Part shown: piece after piece, positions 1-11,796 of the stretch
Layout of the letters: the number at the start of each line of letters is the position of its first letter
Position numbering within the stretch: position 1 is the first letter of the stretch
Source: Dugong dugon
Taxonomy: Eukaryota; Chordata; Mammalia; Sirenia; Dugongidae
Assembly: GCA_030035585.1 (NCBI GenBank)
Contig: CM057472.1
Span: 89,463,601-89,527,600, forward strand
Length of the DNA: 64,000 nt
Direction: 5' to 3'
Notes under the pieces: generated by a model
The model's input: only the letters and a program-made list of their open reading frames with translations
What the model was told of the DNA's origin: nothing
Databases searched by the model: none
Program-made: the position numbers and the translations under genes

Positions 1-245
1 GGCAAACGGATAGAAACGAAAGTTTATTAGTGGTTACCAGGGGCTGGGTGGAGAAGGGAATGGAGAAGTATTGCTTAAATGGAACTGAGTTTCAATTTGG
101 GATGATGAAAAATTTTGGAAATAGATAGTGGTAATGCTTGCACAACATGATGAATGTCATTAATGTCATGGGATTATACACTTAGAAATGGTTAAAAGGG
201 CAAAATTTTGGTTATACATATTTCTCCATAATAAAATTTTTTTAA
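1..245 (+). mobile_element. old L1 3' end remnant
   Basis: The stretch from 'tggttaccaggggctgg' through 'acacttagaaatggttaaaa' to the 'ataataaaattttttt' tail has the layout of the 3' end of old mammalian (L1M-type) L1s on the plus strand. It is diverged, and its 5' part lies outside the window. Confidence 0.6.
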
Positions 246-404
246 ATACACAAACCAAAATAGAATGATCTGTTTTATAATACAGTTTCTAGGAACATAG
301 TTGCAGTGCAATGAATTACTTAATATGACTCTTCTAGCCATGGTCTTTGTGATTCACACACAATGATTGAGTGGAACTATGCAAATAAGGTACCTGTGAT
401 AGCT

Positions 405-925
405 GGGTTTATGCATCAACTTGGCTAGGCCATGATTCCCAGTACTGTGTGGTTGTCATCCATTTTATATGTTGTGGAGCCTGACCTCTACGTGTTGATG
501 AGGCAGGACTGGTGTGAGGCACAGCCTTGCAGGAGGGCGTGACTTAAGCCCCACCCTTATTAAAGTTACACCTTTCTCTGGGATGTGACCTGCATCTAAG
601 ATATATGTGTGTGTCCTGGCAAGGCTGTCTCTCTGCATCTGCATCCTGAGTCCAGTTAGTGATCAACTGACCTTCCCAGAGGCCTGCTGTCTGTCATACC
701 TATTTTGGGATTCGCCAGCCTCCACAGCACCTTGAGCTGGAGGTCTATCATGTGACCTGATTTGCCAGCTTCCAAAGCCTGTGAGCCAGCAGTCTGGGGT
801 CTAAACTGCCAGTTTGGGTTCATCGGCTCCTGCAGCCATGTGGGCTAGGAGAAGCCTATGCCTGATCCACGAATTTGGGACTTGCCAGCCTCCACGACCC
901 CATGAGCCATTTCCTTTATGTGGTT
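405..925 (+). repeat. interspersed repeat of unassigned class
   Basis: The phrases 'tttgggattcgccagcctccacag', 'tgatttgccagcttcc' and 'gggacttgccagcctccacgac' recur within it as diverged internal copies, and it contains 'ggtttatgcatcaacttggctaggccatgattcccagt'-like text. The phrasing looks like a dispersed mammalian repeat, but I cannot name the family. Short ORFs on both strands (845-1139) carry no recognisable domain. Confidence 0.35.
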
Positions 926-2811
926 CGTGAGTTCTGTGAGGCACTGCAGCGATTTAGGGAACCCAAAGATGGGAGGAAGAGCACTGAGAGGAGAGGAAGT
1001 AGTTGAGGTTAGAAATGATGGAGTGGTACAGCAGCTTGGAAAAGTTGGCATTTGGGACATCTTAAACCTCTGCCTCATCATAGGAAACAGCTTTGTGCTG
1101 ATCCTTATAAAAGAAATTCTTTGTTTGCAAGTATACTGAAAAGTAGCAACTATCTGAATGTATCAAAATGATACACTAAGATAAAAATGATTTTTAAAGC
1201 GTAAACATATAGAGCTGGGCACTTTACAAGGATAAAAACAGTGAAGCTAAAGCAAATAAATAGTAGACTAGTCTCAAGTAGAATGTCATTTGAAATATAA
1301 TTCAATGAATCATCTTTAATACTGACTCTAGGAACAAAGATTAGACTAATCCCTGTGCAAAATATGACTTTCTTAAAGGAGGAGCAAGCTAAAAAACACT
1401 GAAGAGAATAGGGCCGTTACATCCAATATGGTATGCAAATACTCCAAAAAGTGAGAAAAATGACTGACAGAAGAACAGGAAAAAATGTTAAAATTTTACT
1501 TATATTCTTTGTATTTATTAAAATTATACTTTCTTACAGAATGTTAAGATATTTTACCGTTTCCAAGTGACCAGTACATTGTATTTACGGATGATTTCAC
1601 TTTAACTAGACTAAAATGAAGACAGAAGAAACTTAAAAAAAAAAAAAAAAAACCTCCTCAAAGAAGCTGCAGTTTGAATATAACATTAATAATGCATGGA
1701 TATGTATTTGAAAATGTGGTATTTGGATTAAATGAATTGAGTCAGCATTCACTAAGTGCCAACTAGGACACAAGGCTAGGCTCAAGGGCTATGAAAAATA
1801 CAAGGCATAGTTCCTGTTTCTCAACTAAAAGAAAACTTGATTACTCGCCCTGATATATATGACCCCATAGCAGTAAGCCCCCTTCACTACTGCCTTCTAA
1901 TATACCCTATTATCCTGCAGAGGTTGCAAAGCTGAATTCTCAGGGCTTCCTTGAGCTAGGGTTTGGGATGCAAATCAGATGCAATATAGAGAGATTCCAA
2001 AAGTGGAAGTGAGGGGAATACCATATTATTGCAAATTTTGGCTTTTGCTGCTGGCCAGCAAGGTCAAAGAGACAACATATTTTGTCCTGTAGTGAATCTC
2101 CCCTTCGTGGTGGTCAAGAGGTATTTGCAGAAGCAACTTCCCAATCCTTGGAGGCCTACCCAGGGCCAGCTCTGCCAACTGTCTTATAAACAACTACTGC
2201 ATAAAAGGCCTAGAGCAGTTTCCATTCCCCTCCCTCCCACCCTGTACTAAATCCTCACCATACTGTGAAGTTTTGCTTTTACTGAGTAAACAAAAGAACT
2301 AACAGATTTAATAGGATTTCACCTGAAATTTTCAGATTCTCAATTAAATCATGCTCCTACTCACCTCTACTGGGAAATTAGCTTGACATATTCTTGCATA
2401 TCTTGATGAACTCATTCATTTCAGTATAATTTAGGAGTTTGATGAACTGATACTGAAAGGACAACTAATCAATTTTCCACAGTCAAAACTAAGGCAAGTC
2501 TCTCTGAATAAAAGAGCTCTAATCAATCAAAATAAGTCTGGTGGCACCAAAATATACCTGAATGCTGCTAAATTAGGCCACCACTCATTGGTATCATACT
2601 ATTTAAACTTCATTTTTTAATTGTGATTGGTTGAAAGTAGAATACATAATTAAAACTTGTGAGTCTTTTTTTTTTTTTCCTTTAACTCAGGCAAAAAATA
2701 TATTAACAATTTTTTAAAACTAACTCAAATTTTTTGAGCTAGGGAGTAGCAACATAAAATATCGGGGCCATTGTAATAATCCTGTCACAAATATTCTTGG
2801 TTTAAAAATAT
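926..2811. other. intron sequence, nothing recognised
   Basis: AT-rich sequence with an 18-nt poly-A run at 1635-1652 that may mark an old retroposon tail. A somewhat GC-richer patch at 1930-2250 holds a 73-codon ORF without a recognisable domain. No exon, RNA gene or assignable repeat was seen. Confidence 0.5.
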
Positions 2812-2828
2812 AACCTCTGTCTTTTCTA
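2812..2828 (+). repeat. left TSD of the older L1
   Basis: AACCTCTGTCTTTTCTA is found again with one mismatch at 11780-11796, directly after the AT-rich tail. The two copies bracket the whole 2829-11779 composite. Confidence 0.85.
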
Positions 2829-3271
2829 GGCAGTCTCTTTAAAAAACGGTGCTGGAATAACTGGATATCCATCTCCAAAAAACCTGAAAAAAGACCCGTA
2901 CCTCACACCCTGTACAAAAACTAACTCACAATGGACCAGAGACCTAAATATAAAACCTAAAACAATAAAGATCATGGAAGAAAAAATAGGGACAATGCTA
3001 GGAGCCCTAATACAAGGCATAAACAGAATACGAACCATAAGTAATAATGCACAAATACCAGAAGAGAAACCAGATAACTGAGAGCTCCTGGAAATCAAAC
3101 ACTTATGCTCATCAAAAGACTTCACAGAAACAGTAAAAAGACAACCTACACACTAGGAAAAAAATTTTGGCTATGATAAATCCGATCAGGGTCTAATCTC
3201 TAAAATCTACAAGATACTGCAAAACCTCAACAACAAAAAGACAAATAACCCAATTAAAACATGGGCAAAGG
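2829..3271 (+). mobile_element. older 5'-truncated L1, left part (ORF2 fragment)
   Basis: This encodes a diverged part of the L1 ORF2 C-terminal region: the [28 protein letters not shown] layout can be followed against the ORF2 copies at 9200 and 54300 in this window. The frame contains stops. The homology breaks at 3271 where a younger L1 starts and resumes in register at 10216. The element is truncated at its 5' end inside ORF2. Confidence 0.88.
3256..3271 (+). repeat. left TSD of the inserted younger L1
   Basis: AAAACATGGGCAAAGG is repeated exactly at 10200-10215, after the A-rich tail of the inserted element. The left copy continues the older L1 reading and the right copy restarts it. 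Confidence 0.9.
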
Positions 3272-4927
3272 GAATCTTCCAGCAAAATGGCGCCCTAGGC
3301 AGAAGCACCAAGCTGTCCCTCTAAAGCAAAGATCCAAAAAACTAAGCCAAACAGAGAAAACAACAATCCTGAAACCCTAAAACATCAAATGAAGAGGTAA
3401 CTCAGCCAAGCACCAAATGGAGTGAGAAAACTGACAGAGAACAGAGAGCGAGGAGAGATTCATGCAGAGGTACCCTACCAGCTAACATAGCACAGATCCA
3501 CCATCTTGGACTTCTATCGGAGACCAGCAAACAGGGGGTATGAGAAAGCAGCATCACGGAGTTACCAGCAGGAGACAAAACAACCGGTAATTTGCGATAT
3601 ACGCTTTCCCACACCCCACCCTTCTTAACCCCACTCGGCCTCCTCTACTTCCCGTGGCCACAATCTCTCATCCGGGAAACACCAGGGCTGCTTGGATTCC
3701 ACACACCTGAACGGGCCGGCTCTCTGAGTGCCATTTGTTGGCTGCTGGTGTTGCTTTTTTCTGCTTCTTTTGATTTCTTCCTTACCTCTCACCACCTCCC
3801 CCTCCTTTCGCTCAAATACCTAGCTCCGAGCACCATCTTTGCTTCTACCTGAGAGGCTGTGGAGATCCGTTCGAGTGTGGAACTGCTTCCTGGTCTGGGC
3901 TGCCATGTTGATGGGATCCCGGGGCTTTTCTTTGTTTGTTTGTTTTGAATTGTTTGTTTGTTTTCTTTTCCTTTTCTTGACTTGGGAGCCCTTTCTGGCC
4001 AGGCAGTGCTGCATTGCAAGGAACTACCCCCTTGGCTTGCACAGACGTGCAGAGGGATCCCTGAGAGCATTTCTTTTCTCGGTTTTTTTTTTTTTTTCCC
4101 CCAATTTTTCTCTGTTTTTTGGGGGGCTATTCTTGTTCTTTTTTTTTTTTTTTTTTTAATTTCTTTTGTTTTCTTTTCCCTCTTTTTCCCGTTTTGTCTT
4201 TCTTCATTACTCAGTTTCTCATCTCTCTACATCTTCCTTCTCTTTCTGTTCCCTGAATACCTGGCACTGTATATCTCTACACCTTCTAGTCAGCCTGTAC
4301 TGCAACACCTGAGAGCGACTTCCCCAGATCTCATAACTGCACCAGTGGGATCCCTAGGAACTCTGCGGTTCTTTAACCTTTCCTATTTTAATTTATTCAT
4401 ACTTTTCTTTACTTTACTTCCTCTTCCCCTTTCTGTTTTTCTCCATTTCATAGTCTCTCATCTCTCCACTCTAAAGGCAAGCTCCCCTAGCACTCTTTTT
4501 TTTTGTTTGTATGTTTTTGGCTCCTGTTCCTCTCTCCTCTCTCCCATATCCATCTTAGCTCCACACATAACAATCTCCCTGATACATCCTGGCTACCTGC
4601 ACCGTGCGCTTAACATCACACCACCAAGCAGCACAGGCACGGCCTACTGGAACCTGCCCTGCATGATTACCGACCCGCCCTGGTGGCTGTAGTAAGTGCC
4701 ACAAACAACCCGTCCCAGTAACTCCTCTTCAGCTAGACCTGCCCTGCCGTACCATATCTGAGTGACTGACCCTGCCAATTGGACAAGAAGGCGAAAAGTA
4801 CTGTGCCCACAGACGAGCAAACAACAAAGAACACACAGTCTGCCTGCTCAAACATGTCAAATTTTTTTTTAAAAAACAGACGAAACAAACAAATCTACAA
4901 TCAATAAATGAGAAAAATAACTACTGA
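3272..4927 (+). promoter_or_regulatory. L1 5'UTR of the nested element
   Basis: This is the untranslated region upstream of the ORF1 start. It aligns with the 5'UTR of the element at 48036 but holds about one diverged copy of the 266-bp monomer (from about 3640) instead of three, and it has lost many CpGs. T-rich runs at 4081-4157 give long spurious ORFs. Internal promoter activity is inferred from L1 biology only. Confidence 0.7.
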
Positions 4928-5971
4928 ATGCCTAAAGACAGCAGACAATATCAAAACATTTACAAAAACAGGAGAGGATGGTTCCAGTAGGCATCCAAAA
5001 TAAAACACCAGATGACTTTCCAGTGGAAGAAAAGGCACTAGAACTACCTGATAGGGGAATTCAAATCTCTAATACTCAGAATTCTCCAAGAGCTGAGGCA
5101 AAAAGCTGACAAACATGAGGAAAAAATAGACAAATTCATGGAAAATACAGACAAAATATTGGAAGAATTCAGGAAAATAATGCAGGAACAAAATGCCAAA
5201 ATAAATTCACAACAAGAAATTATACAAAAACAACAATTAGAAATCCAAAAGATAAAACAACAAGATTTCAGAAATGGACGGTGTCATAGACAGGCTGAGA
5301 AGCAGAATTGAAACCGTGGAAGAGAGGATCAGTGGAATTGGAGACAAACACTTGGATACAACTCTGTTTCAGGAACACTCAGAAAAAAGAACAAAGAAAA
5401 ATGAAGAGACCCTGAGAGTTATGCGGGACACAATCAAAAGTAAAAATTTTTGAATAATTGGAATTCCAGAACAGGGGGAGAAAACAGAAAACACAGAGAG
5501 GATCACTGAAGAACTACTGACAGAAAACTTCCCCAGTATCATGAAAGATGAAAAGCTGGCCGTCCAAGAACTCAATGAACCCCATATAGGAGAGACCCCA
5601 AAAGAAAATCACCAAGGCATATCATAATCACACTTGCCAAAACCAAACACAAAGACCCTGAGAGCAGCTCATGAAAAACAAGAAGTCACATACAGAGAAA
5701 AACAATAAGACTAAGCTCAGATAATTCAGCAGAAACCATGCAGGCAAGAAGGGAATTGGATGACATATATAAAACCTTGAAAGAAAAAAAATTGCCAGCC
5801 AAGAATAATATATACTGCAAAACTCTCATTCAAATTTGATGCTAAATTAGGTCATTTCCAGATACACAGAAATTAAGGGAATATGTAAAAGTCAAACCAA
5901 ACTTACAAGAATTATTAAAGGGAGTTCTTCAATCGGAGGACAAACAACTTCAGCTCACAGGCAGAATCTAG
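4928..5971 (+). pseudogene. L1 ORF1 (RNA-binding coiled-coil protein), disabled
   Basis: Collinear with the intact ORF1 at 50004-51053 from ATG to TAG. A 1-nt deletion within the first seven codons already shifts the frame, and further indels and stops follow (for example near 5060, 5265 and 5450). The coiled-coil part, the RNA-binding part and the C-terminal YPAKLSF-like region can all be followed at DNA level. No functional product is expected. Confidence 0.88.
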
Positions 5972-6389
5972 GACACAGGATTGTACCAGCCAGATACCAA
6001 TCTAGGAAATGAACTCTCAAGGACTATCCAAAACCGAAAGAAATACAACAGGGAATCAGAGCAGTTAATTAGTAAATGACAACAACACCAAAAGAGTAAA
6101 AGAGGGAATAAACGGCATAGGTATAGAACCTTCTAATGGAGAGGAAGGCAAGGCAATACCAAGTAATGGTAGACTACTTCAAACTTAGAAAGATAAGGTT
6201 AAAATTCACTGTAACCACAAAGAAAGTTAACAAACATAAAAATAAAGAGGAAAAACATAGTCTCAGCAAAAACAAAACCTACAAAAACAAAAGAAATGGA
6301 AAAAAAAATCCACAAACCAAAGTAACTCAGCACAGGAGAGTAAGAAGAACAAAGACAACTTCAGCACCACAAAAAAAAAGCCCTACAAA

Positions 6390-9300
6390 ATGACAGCAAC
6401 AAACTCATATCTATCAATAATTACACTGAATGTAAATGGACTCAATGCACCCATAAAGAGACGATGGGTGACAGAATGGGTAAGAAAACAGGATCCATCA
6501 ATATGCTGTCTACAAGAGACACATCTTAGAAACAAAGATGTGTATTAATAGTCAAAGGTTGGAAAAAAAAATATCAAGCTAACAACTACCGAAAAAGAGC
6601 AGGAGGGGCAATTCTAATCTCAGATAAAATAGACTTTAAAACGAAATCTACCATAAAAGACAAAGGACAACACTATATAATGATTTAGGGGATGATCCAT
6701 CATAAAGACATAACCATAATAAACATCTACGCACCCAATGACAGGGCTCCAAAATACATAAAACAAACTCTAACAACACTGAAAAGAGAAATTGACAGTT
6801 CCACAATAATAGTAGGAGACTTCAACACATCACTCTCATTAAAAGACAGAATAACTAACAAGAAACTCAGCAAAGATGCAGAAGACCTAAAGGGCACAAT
6901 CAGCCAACCTGACCTCATAGACATATATAGAACACTCCATCCAACCGCTGCAAAGTACACATTCTTTTCCAATGCACATGGAACGTTCTCCAGAATAGAC
7001 CACATCTTAGGCCACAGAGCAATCCTCAACAAGATCCAAAACGTTGAGATAATTCAAAGTATCTTCTCTGACCACAATGCCATCAAGGTAGAAATTAACA
7101 ACAGAAAGAGCAAGGAAAAAAAACAAATTACATGGAAACTGAATAATACCCTGCTTAAACATCACTGGGTAATAGAAGAAATCAAAGATGGAATCAAAAA
7201 ATTCCTAGAATCAAATGAGAATGAGAACACATCATACCAAAACCTTTGGGACACAGCAAAGGCAGTCCTCAGAGAACAGTTTATAGCAATAGATGCACAC
7301 ATCAAAAAAGAAAAAAGGGACAAAATCAAAACATTAACTACAAAACTCAAACAAATAGAAAGAGAACAGCAAAAATAGCCCACAACCACTGGAAGAAAGG
7401 AAATAGTAAAGATCATAACAGAAATCAATGAAATACAGAAGAGAAAAACAATAGAAAGAATCAACAAAGCCAAAAGTTGGTACATTGAAAGAATCAACAG
7501 AATCGACAAACCACTGGCCAGACTGACGAAAGAAAAACAGGAGAGGACACAAATAACCCAAATAAGAAATGAAATGGGGGACATTAAAACAGACCCAACT
7601 GAAATAAAAAGGATTATAACAGAATATTATGAAAAACTATACTCCAACAAATTTGAAAACCTAGAGGAAATGGATAAATTTCTAGAAGCACACTACCTAC
7701 CCAGACTACAACAAAGTGATGTTGAAAATCTGAACAGACCCATAACAAGAGAAGAGATTGAAAAGATCATAAAAAAAACTCCCAACCAAAAAAAGCCCTG
7801 GCCCACATGGCTTCACTGGAGAATTCTACAAAACATTTACAGAAGAGCTTGTACCAGTACTACTCAAGCTATTTCAGAGCATAGAAGAGGAAGCAACACT
7901 TACAAATTCATTCTATGAAGTCAGCATAACGCTGATACCAAAACCAGGCAAAGATGTCACAAAAAAAGAAATTACACACCAATATCTCTCATGAATATAG
8001 ATGCAAAAATTCTGAACAAAATTCTAGTCAATAGAATTCAGCATCATATCAAAAAATAATACACCACGAACAAGTAGGATTCATACCAGGTACGCAAGGA
8101 TGGTTCAACATTAGAAAATCAATCAACATAATGCACCACGTAAATAAAAGGAAAGAAAAGAATCACATGATCATCTCAATTGACGCAGAAATGGCATTTG
8201 ACAAAGTCCAACACCCATTCCTGATAAAAACTCTCAATCAAACAGGTACAGAAGGGAAATTTCTCAACATAATAAACGGCGTCTATGCAAAACCAATGGC
8301 CAACATCATTCTTAATGGAGAGAGGCTGAAATCATTCCCCTTGAAAACAGGAACAAGACAAGGATGCCCTTTATACCCACTCCTATTTAACATTGTGCTG
8401 GAAGTTCTAGCTAGAGCAATAAGGCAAGAAAAAGAAATAAAGGGAATCCAAATTGGTAATGAAGAAGTTAAACTGTCCCTGTTTGCAGATGCTATGATAC
8501 TATACATAGAAAACCCTGAAGACTCTATGAGAAATCTACTGGAACTAATAGAAAGATTCAGTAGAGTAGCAGGATACAAGATAAACATACAAAAATCGGT
8601 TGGTTTCCTATACACTAATAAGGAGAATGATGAAAAGGAAATCAGGAAAACAATACCATTTTCAATAGCCCCTAAAAAGATAAAATACTTAGGAATAAAT
8701 CTGACCAAGGATGTCAAAGACCTATACAAAGAAAACTGCAAAACACTACTGCATGAAGCCCAAAGGGATCTACATAAATGGAAAAACATACCATACTCAT
8801 GGATAGGCAGACCCAACATTGTGAAAATGACAATTCTACCCAAAGCAATTTATAAATACAACACTATCCCTATCCAAATACCAAAAAAATTCTTCAAAGA
8901 GATGGAAAAACTAATCATGAACTTTATATGGAAAGGGAAGAAACCCCAAATAAGTAAAGCACTACTGAAGAAGAGGAACAAAGTTGGAGGACTCACACTA
9001 CTTGACTTCAGAACCTATTATACAGCTACAGTAGTCAAAACAGCCTGGTACTGGTACAACGACAGATCCATTGACCAATGGAACAGAATTGAGAACCCAG
9101 ATGGAAATCCATCCACCTATGGTCACCTGATCTTCCACAAGGGCCCAAAGTCCATCAAATGGGGAAAAGACCATCTTTTCAACAAATGGTGCTGGCAAAA
9201 CTGGATATCCATCTGCAAAACAATGAAACAGGACCCATACCTCACGCCATATACAAAAACTACTTCAAAATGGATCAAAGACCTGAATATAAAGCCTAAA

Positions 9301-9879
9301 AGTATGAAGTCCATAGAAGAAAAAATAGGACCAACACTACAGGCCTTAATACACGACATTAACAGGATACAAACCATAATGATGAACGCACAAACCCCAA
9401 TAGATAAGCTAGATAATTGGGATCTTCTAAAAATCAAACACCTATGCTCTTCAAAAGACTTCATCAGAAGTGTAAAAAGAGAACCTACAGACTGGGAAAA
9501 AAGTTTTGGACAGTACAAGTGAGACAAAGGTCTAATCTCCATAATCTACAAGAAAATCCAACACCTCTACAAAAAAAGACAAATAATCCTATTAAAAAAT
9601 TGGCAAAGGAAATGAACAGACACTTCACCAAAGAAGACATTCAAATGGCCAACAGACACACGAGGAAATGCTCGCGATCACTAACCATTAGAGAAATGCA
9701 AATTAAAACCACCATGAGATACCATCTCACTCTGGCATTACTGGCACGAATCAGAAACACTGGAAATAACACGTTGGAGGGTCTGCGGGGAGATCGGAAC
9801 TCTTATGCACTGCTGGTGGGAATGCAAAATGATACAACCATTTTGGAAAATGATATGGCGCTTCCTCAGAAAGCTAGAA
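6390..9879 (+). pseudogene. L1 ORF2 (endonuclease/reverse transcriptase), disabled and 3'-truncated
   Basis: Starts at ATGACAGCAACAAACTC, the same start as ORF2 at 51485. Lesions include a frameshift near 6543, a TAG near 6686, a TAG at 7376, a frameshift near 7790 and a TGA near 9520. The longest open piece (8131-9522) holds the reverse transcriptase core. There the FADD catalytic box reads FADA because the second Asp codon is GCT at 8491-8493. Homology stops at 9879, before the Cys-rich C-terminal end is complete. Confidence 0.9.
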
Positions 9880-9990
9880 TGGTGGGGGGTGGGAAAGCGT
9901 ATATCGCAAATTACCAATTGTTTTGTCTCCTGCTGGAAGCTCCGTGAAGCTGCTTTCTCGTACCCCCCGTTTGCTGGTCTCTGATAGGAG
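9880..9990 (-). repeat. inverted fragment of L1 5'UTR inside the L1 3' region
   Basis: The reverse complement of this 111-bp piece matches positions 3511-3622 of the same element's 5'UTR, with only about eight to ten differences by eye. It matches the 48036-element 5'UTR far less well. It sits exactly between the broken ORF2 and the resumed 3'UTR, replacing about 1.6 kb. Confidence 0.88.
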
Positions 9991-10199
9991 AAATGGTGTA
10001 TCTTTGGCTATGTGTATTTTCACCAAAAAAAAAAGGTTGAGAAGTTAGAGGGTTGACATGTTGTGGGGTTGTTAACCAATGTCATAAAACAATATGTGTA
10101 CTACTGTTTCATGAGAAACTATTTGTTCTGTAAGCCTTCACCTGAAGTACAATTAAAGAATAAAAAGAAAACATGAGAAAGAGAACAACAAAGAAAAAA
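9991..10199 (+). mobile_element. 3'UTR end and A-rich tail of the nested L1
   Basis: Aligns with 56617-56803 of the full-length L1: 'ggtgtatctttggc', 'gttgttaaccaatgtca', 'catgagaaactattt' and 'cacctgaagtacaat' are shared. It ends in an imperfect A-rich tail before the right TSD. Confidence 0.85.
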
Positions 10200-11779
10200 A
10201 AAACATGGGCAAAGGATATGAACAGGCACTTCAAAAAAGAGGACATTCAGGTGGCTAGCAAATACATGAGGAAATGTTCACGATCATTAGCCATTAGAGA
10301 AATGCAAATCAAAACTACAATGAGATACCATCTCACCCCAACAAGGCTAGCATTAATACAAAAAACACAAAATAATAAATGTTGGAGAGGTTGTGGAGAG
10401 ACCAGAACACTTATATACTGTTGGTGGGAATGTAAAATGGTACTTTGGTGCTTCCTTAAAAAGCTAGAAATAGAAGTAGCATATGATCCAGCAATCCCAC
10501 TCCTTGGAATGTATCCCAGAGAAATAAGAGCCGTCACATGAATAGATATATGCACACCCATGTTCACTGCAGCACTGTTCACGATGGCAAAAAGACTGAA
10601 AACAACCTAGGTGCCCATCAGCAGACGAATGGATAAACAAACTATGGTATAGTCATACAATGGAATACTACACAACAATAAAGAACAGTGATGAATCTGT
10701 GAAACATAACATGGAGGAATCTGGAAGGCATTATGCTGAGTGAATTTAGTCAGTCGCAAAAGGACAAATATTGCATGAGATCACTATTATAAGAACTCAA
10801 GAAAAGGTTTAAACACAGAAGAAAACATTCTTTCATGGTTATGAGGGTGGGGAGGGAGGTAGAGAGGTATTCACTAACATGATAGTAGACAAGAATGATC
10901 TTAGGTGAAGGGAAGGACAACACACAATACAGAGGAAGCCAGCACAACTGGACTAAACCAAAAGCTAAGAAGTTTCCTGAATACAACCAAACACTTTGAG
11001 GGACAGAGTAGCAGGGGAAGGGGTCTGGGATCATGGTTTCAGGGGACATCTAGATCAATTGGCATAATAAAGTTTATTAAGAAAACGATCTGCATCCCAC
11101 TTTGGTGATCAGTTTTTAAAAGCTAGCAAGTGGCCATCTAAGATGCATCAATTGGTCCCAACCCACCTGGAGCAATGGAGAATGAAGAACACCAAAGACA
11201 CGAGGAAAATGTTAGCCCAAGAGACAGAAAGGGCCATATAAACCAGAGACTCCATCAGCCTGAGATCAGAAGAACTAGATGGTGCCCACCTACCACCGAT
11301 GACCGCCCAGAAAGGGAACACAACAGAGAGTCCCTGGCGCAGCAGGAGAAAAGTGGGGTGCAGAACTCAAATTCTAGTAAAAATACCAGACTTAATGGTC
11401 TGACTGAGACTGGAGGAATCCCAAAAGACATGGCCCCCAGACTCTCTGTTAACCCAGAACTGAAACCATTCCCAAAGCCAACTCTTCAGACAAGGATTAG
11501 ACTGGTCTATGGGACATAAAAATGATACTCCTGAAGAGTGTGAATCTTAGCTCAAGTAGATACAAGAAACTAAGTGGGCAGCTCCTGTCTGTAGGCAAGA
11601 TGAGAAGGCAGAGAGAGCCAGGACCTGGTTGAATGGACACGGGAAATCCAGGGTGGAAAGGAGGAGTGTGCTGTCACAGTATAGGGAGAACAACTAGGGT
11701 CACATAAATTTTTATATGAGAAACTAACTGGAATTGTGTAAACTTTTACTTAAAGCGTAATAAAAATATATATATATAA
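10200..11779 (+). mobile_element. older 5'-truncated L1, right part (ORF2 end and 3'UTR)
   Basis: After the right copy of the 16-bp TSD, the older element resumes with the ORF2 C-terminal part. This includes a Cys/Trp-rich stretch near 10380-10430 and [13 protein letters not shown] near 10490. It continues through a 3'UTR to an AATAAAA / (TA)n tail at 11758-11779. The ORF2 part ends near 10790 and carries disabling changes. Confidence 0.88.
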
Positions 11780-11796
11780 AACCTCTGTATTTTCTA
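11780..11796 (+). repeat. right TSD of the older L1
   Basis: AACCTCTGTATTTTCTA matches 2812-2828 with one mismatch, fixing the 3' end of the composite insertion. Confidence 0.85.

Larger units (their letters stand above)
3272..10199 (+). mobile_element. nearly full-length L1 nested in the older L1, with chimeric 3' end
   Basis: It starts with 'aatggcgccctaggcag', the same 5' end as the L1 at 48036 ('agatggcgctctaggcag'). It runs through the 5'UTR, a broken ORF1 (4928-5971) and a broken ORF2 (6390-9879). It then has an inverted copy of part of its own 5'UTR (9880-9990) and the terminal 3'UTR with an A-rich tail. About 1.6 kb present in the 48036 element (the ORF2 end and most of the 3'UTR) is missing. 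Exact 16-bp TSDs flank it. Confidence 0.9.

Noticed and set aside
3839..4692. 244-codon and 106-codon plus-strand ORFs
   Set aside because: They run through T-rich tracts of the L1 5'UTR (poly-Phe text), overlap each other, and have no counterpart in the other L1 copy.
7162..7584. 140-codon minus ORF within the nested L1 (and the twin at 52261-52683)
   Set aside because: Antisense shadow of ORF2 in the A-rich coding strand; hydrophobic text typical of reverse-read Lys/Asn codons.
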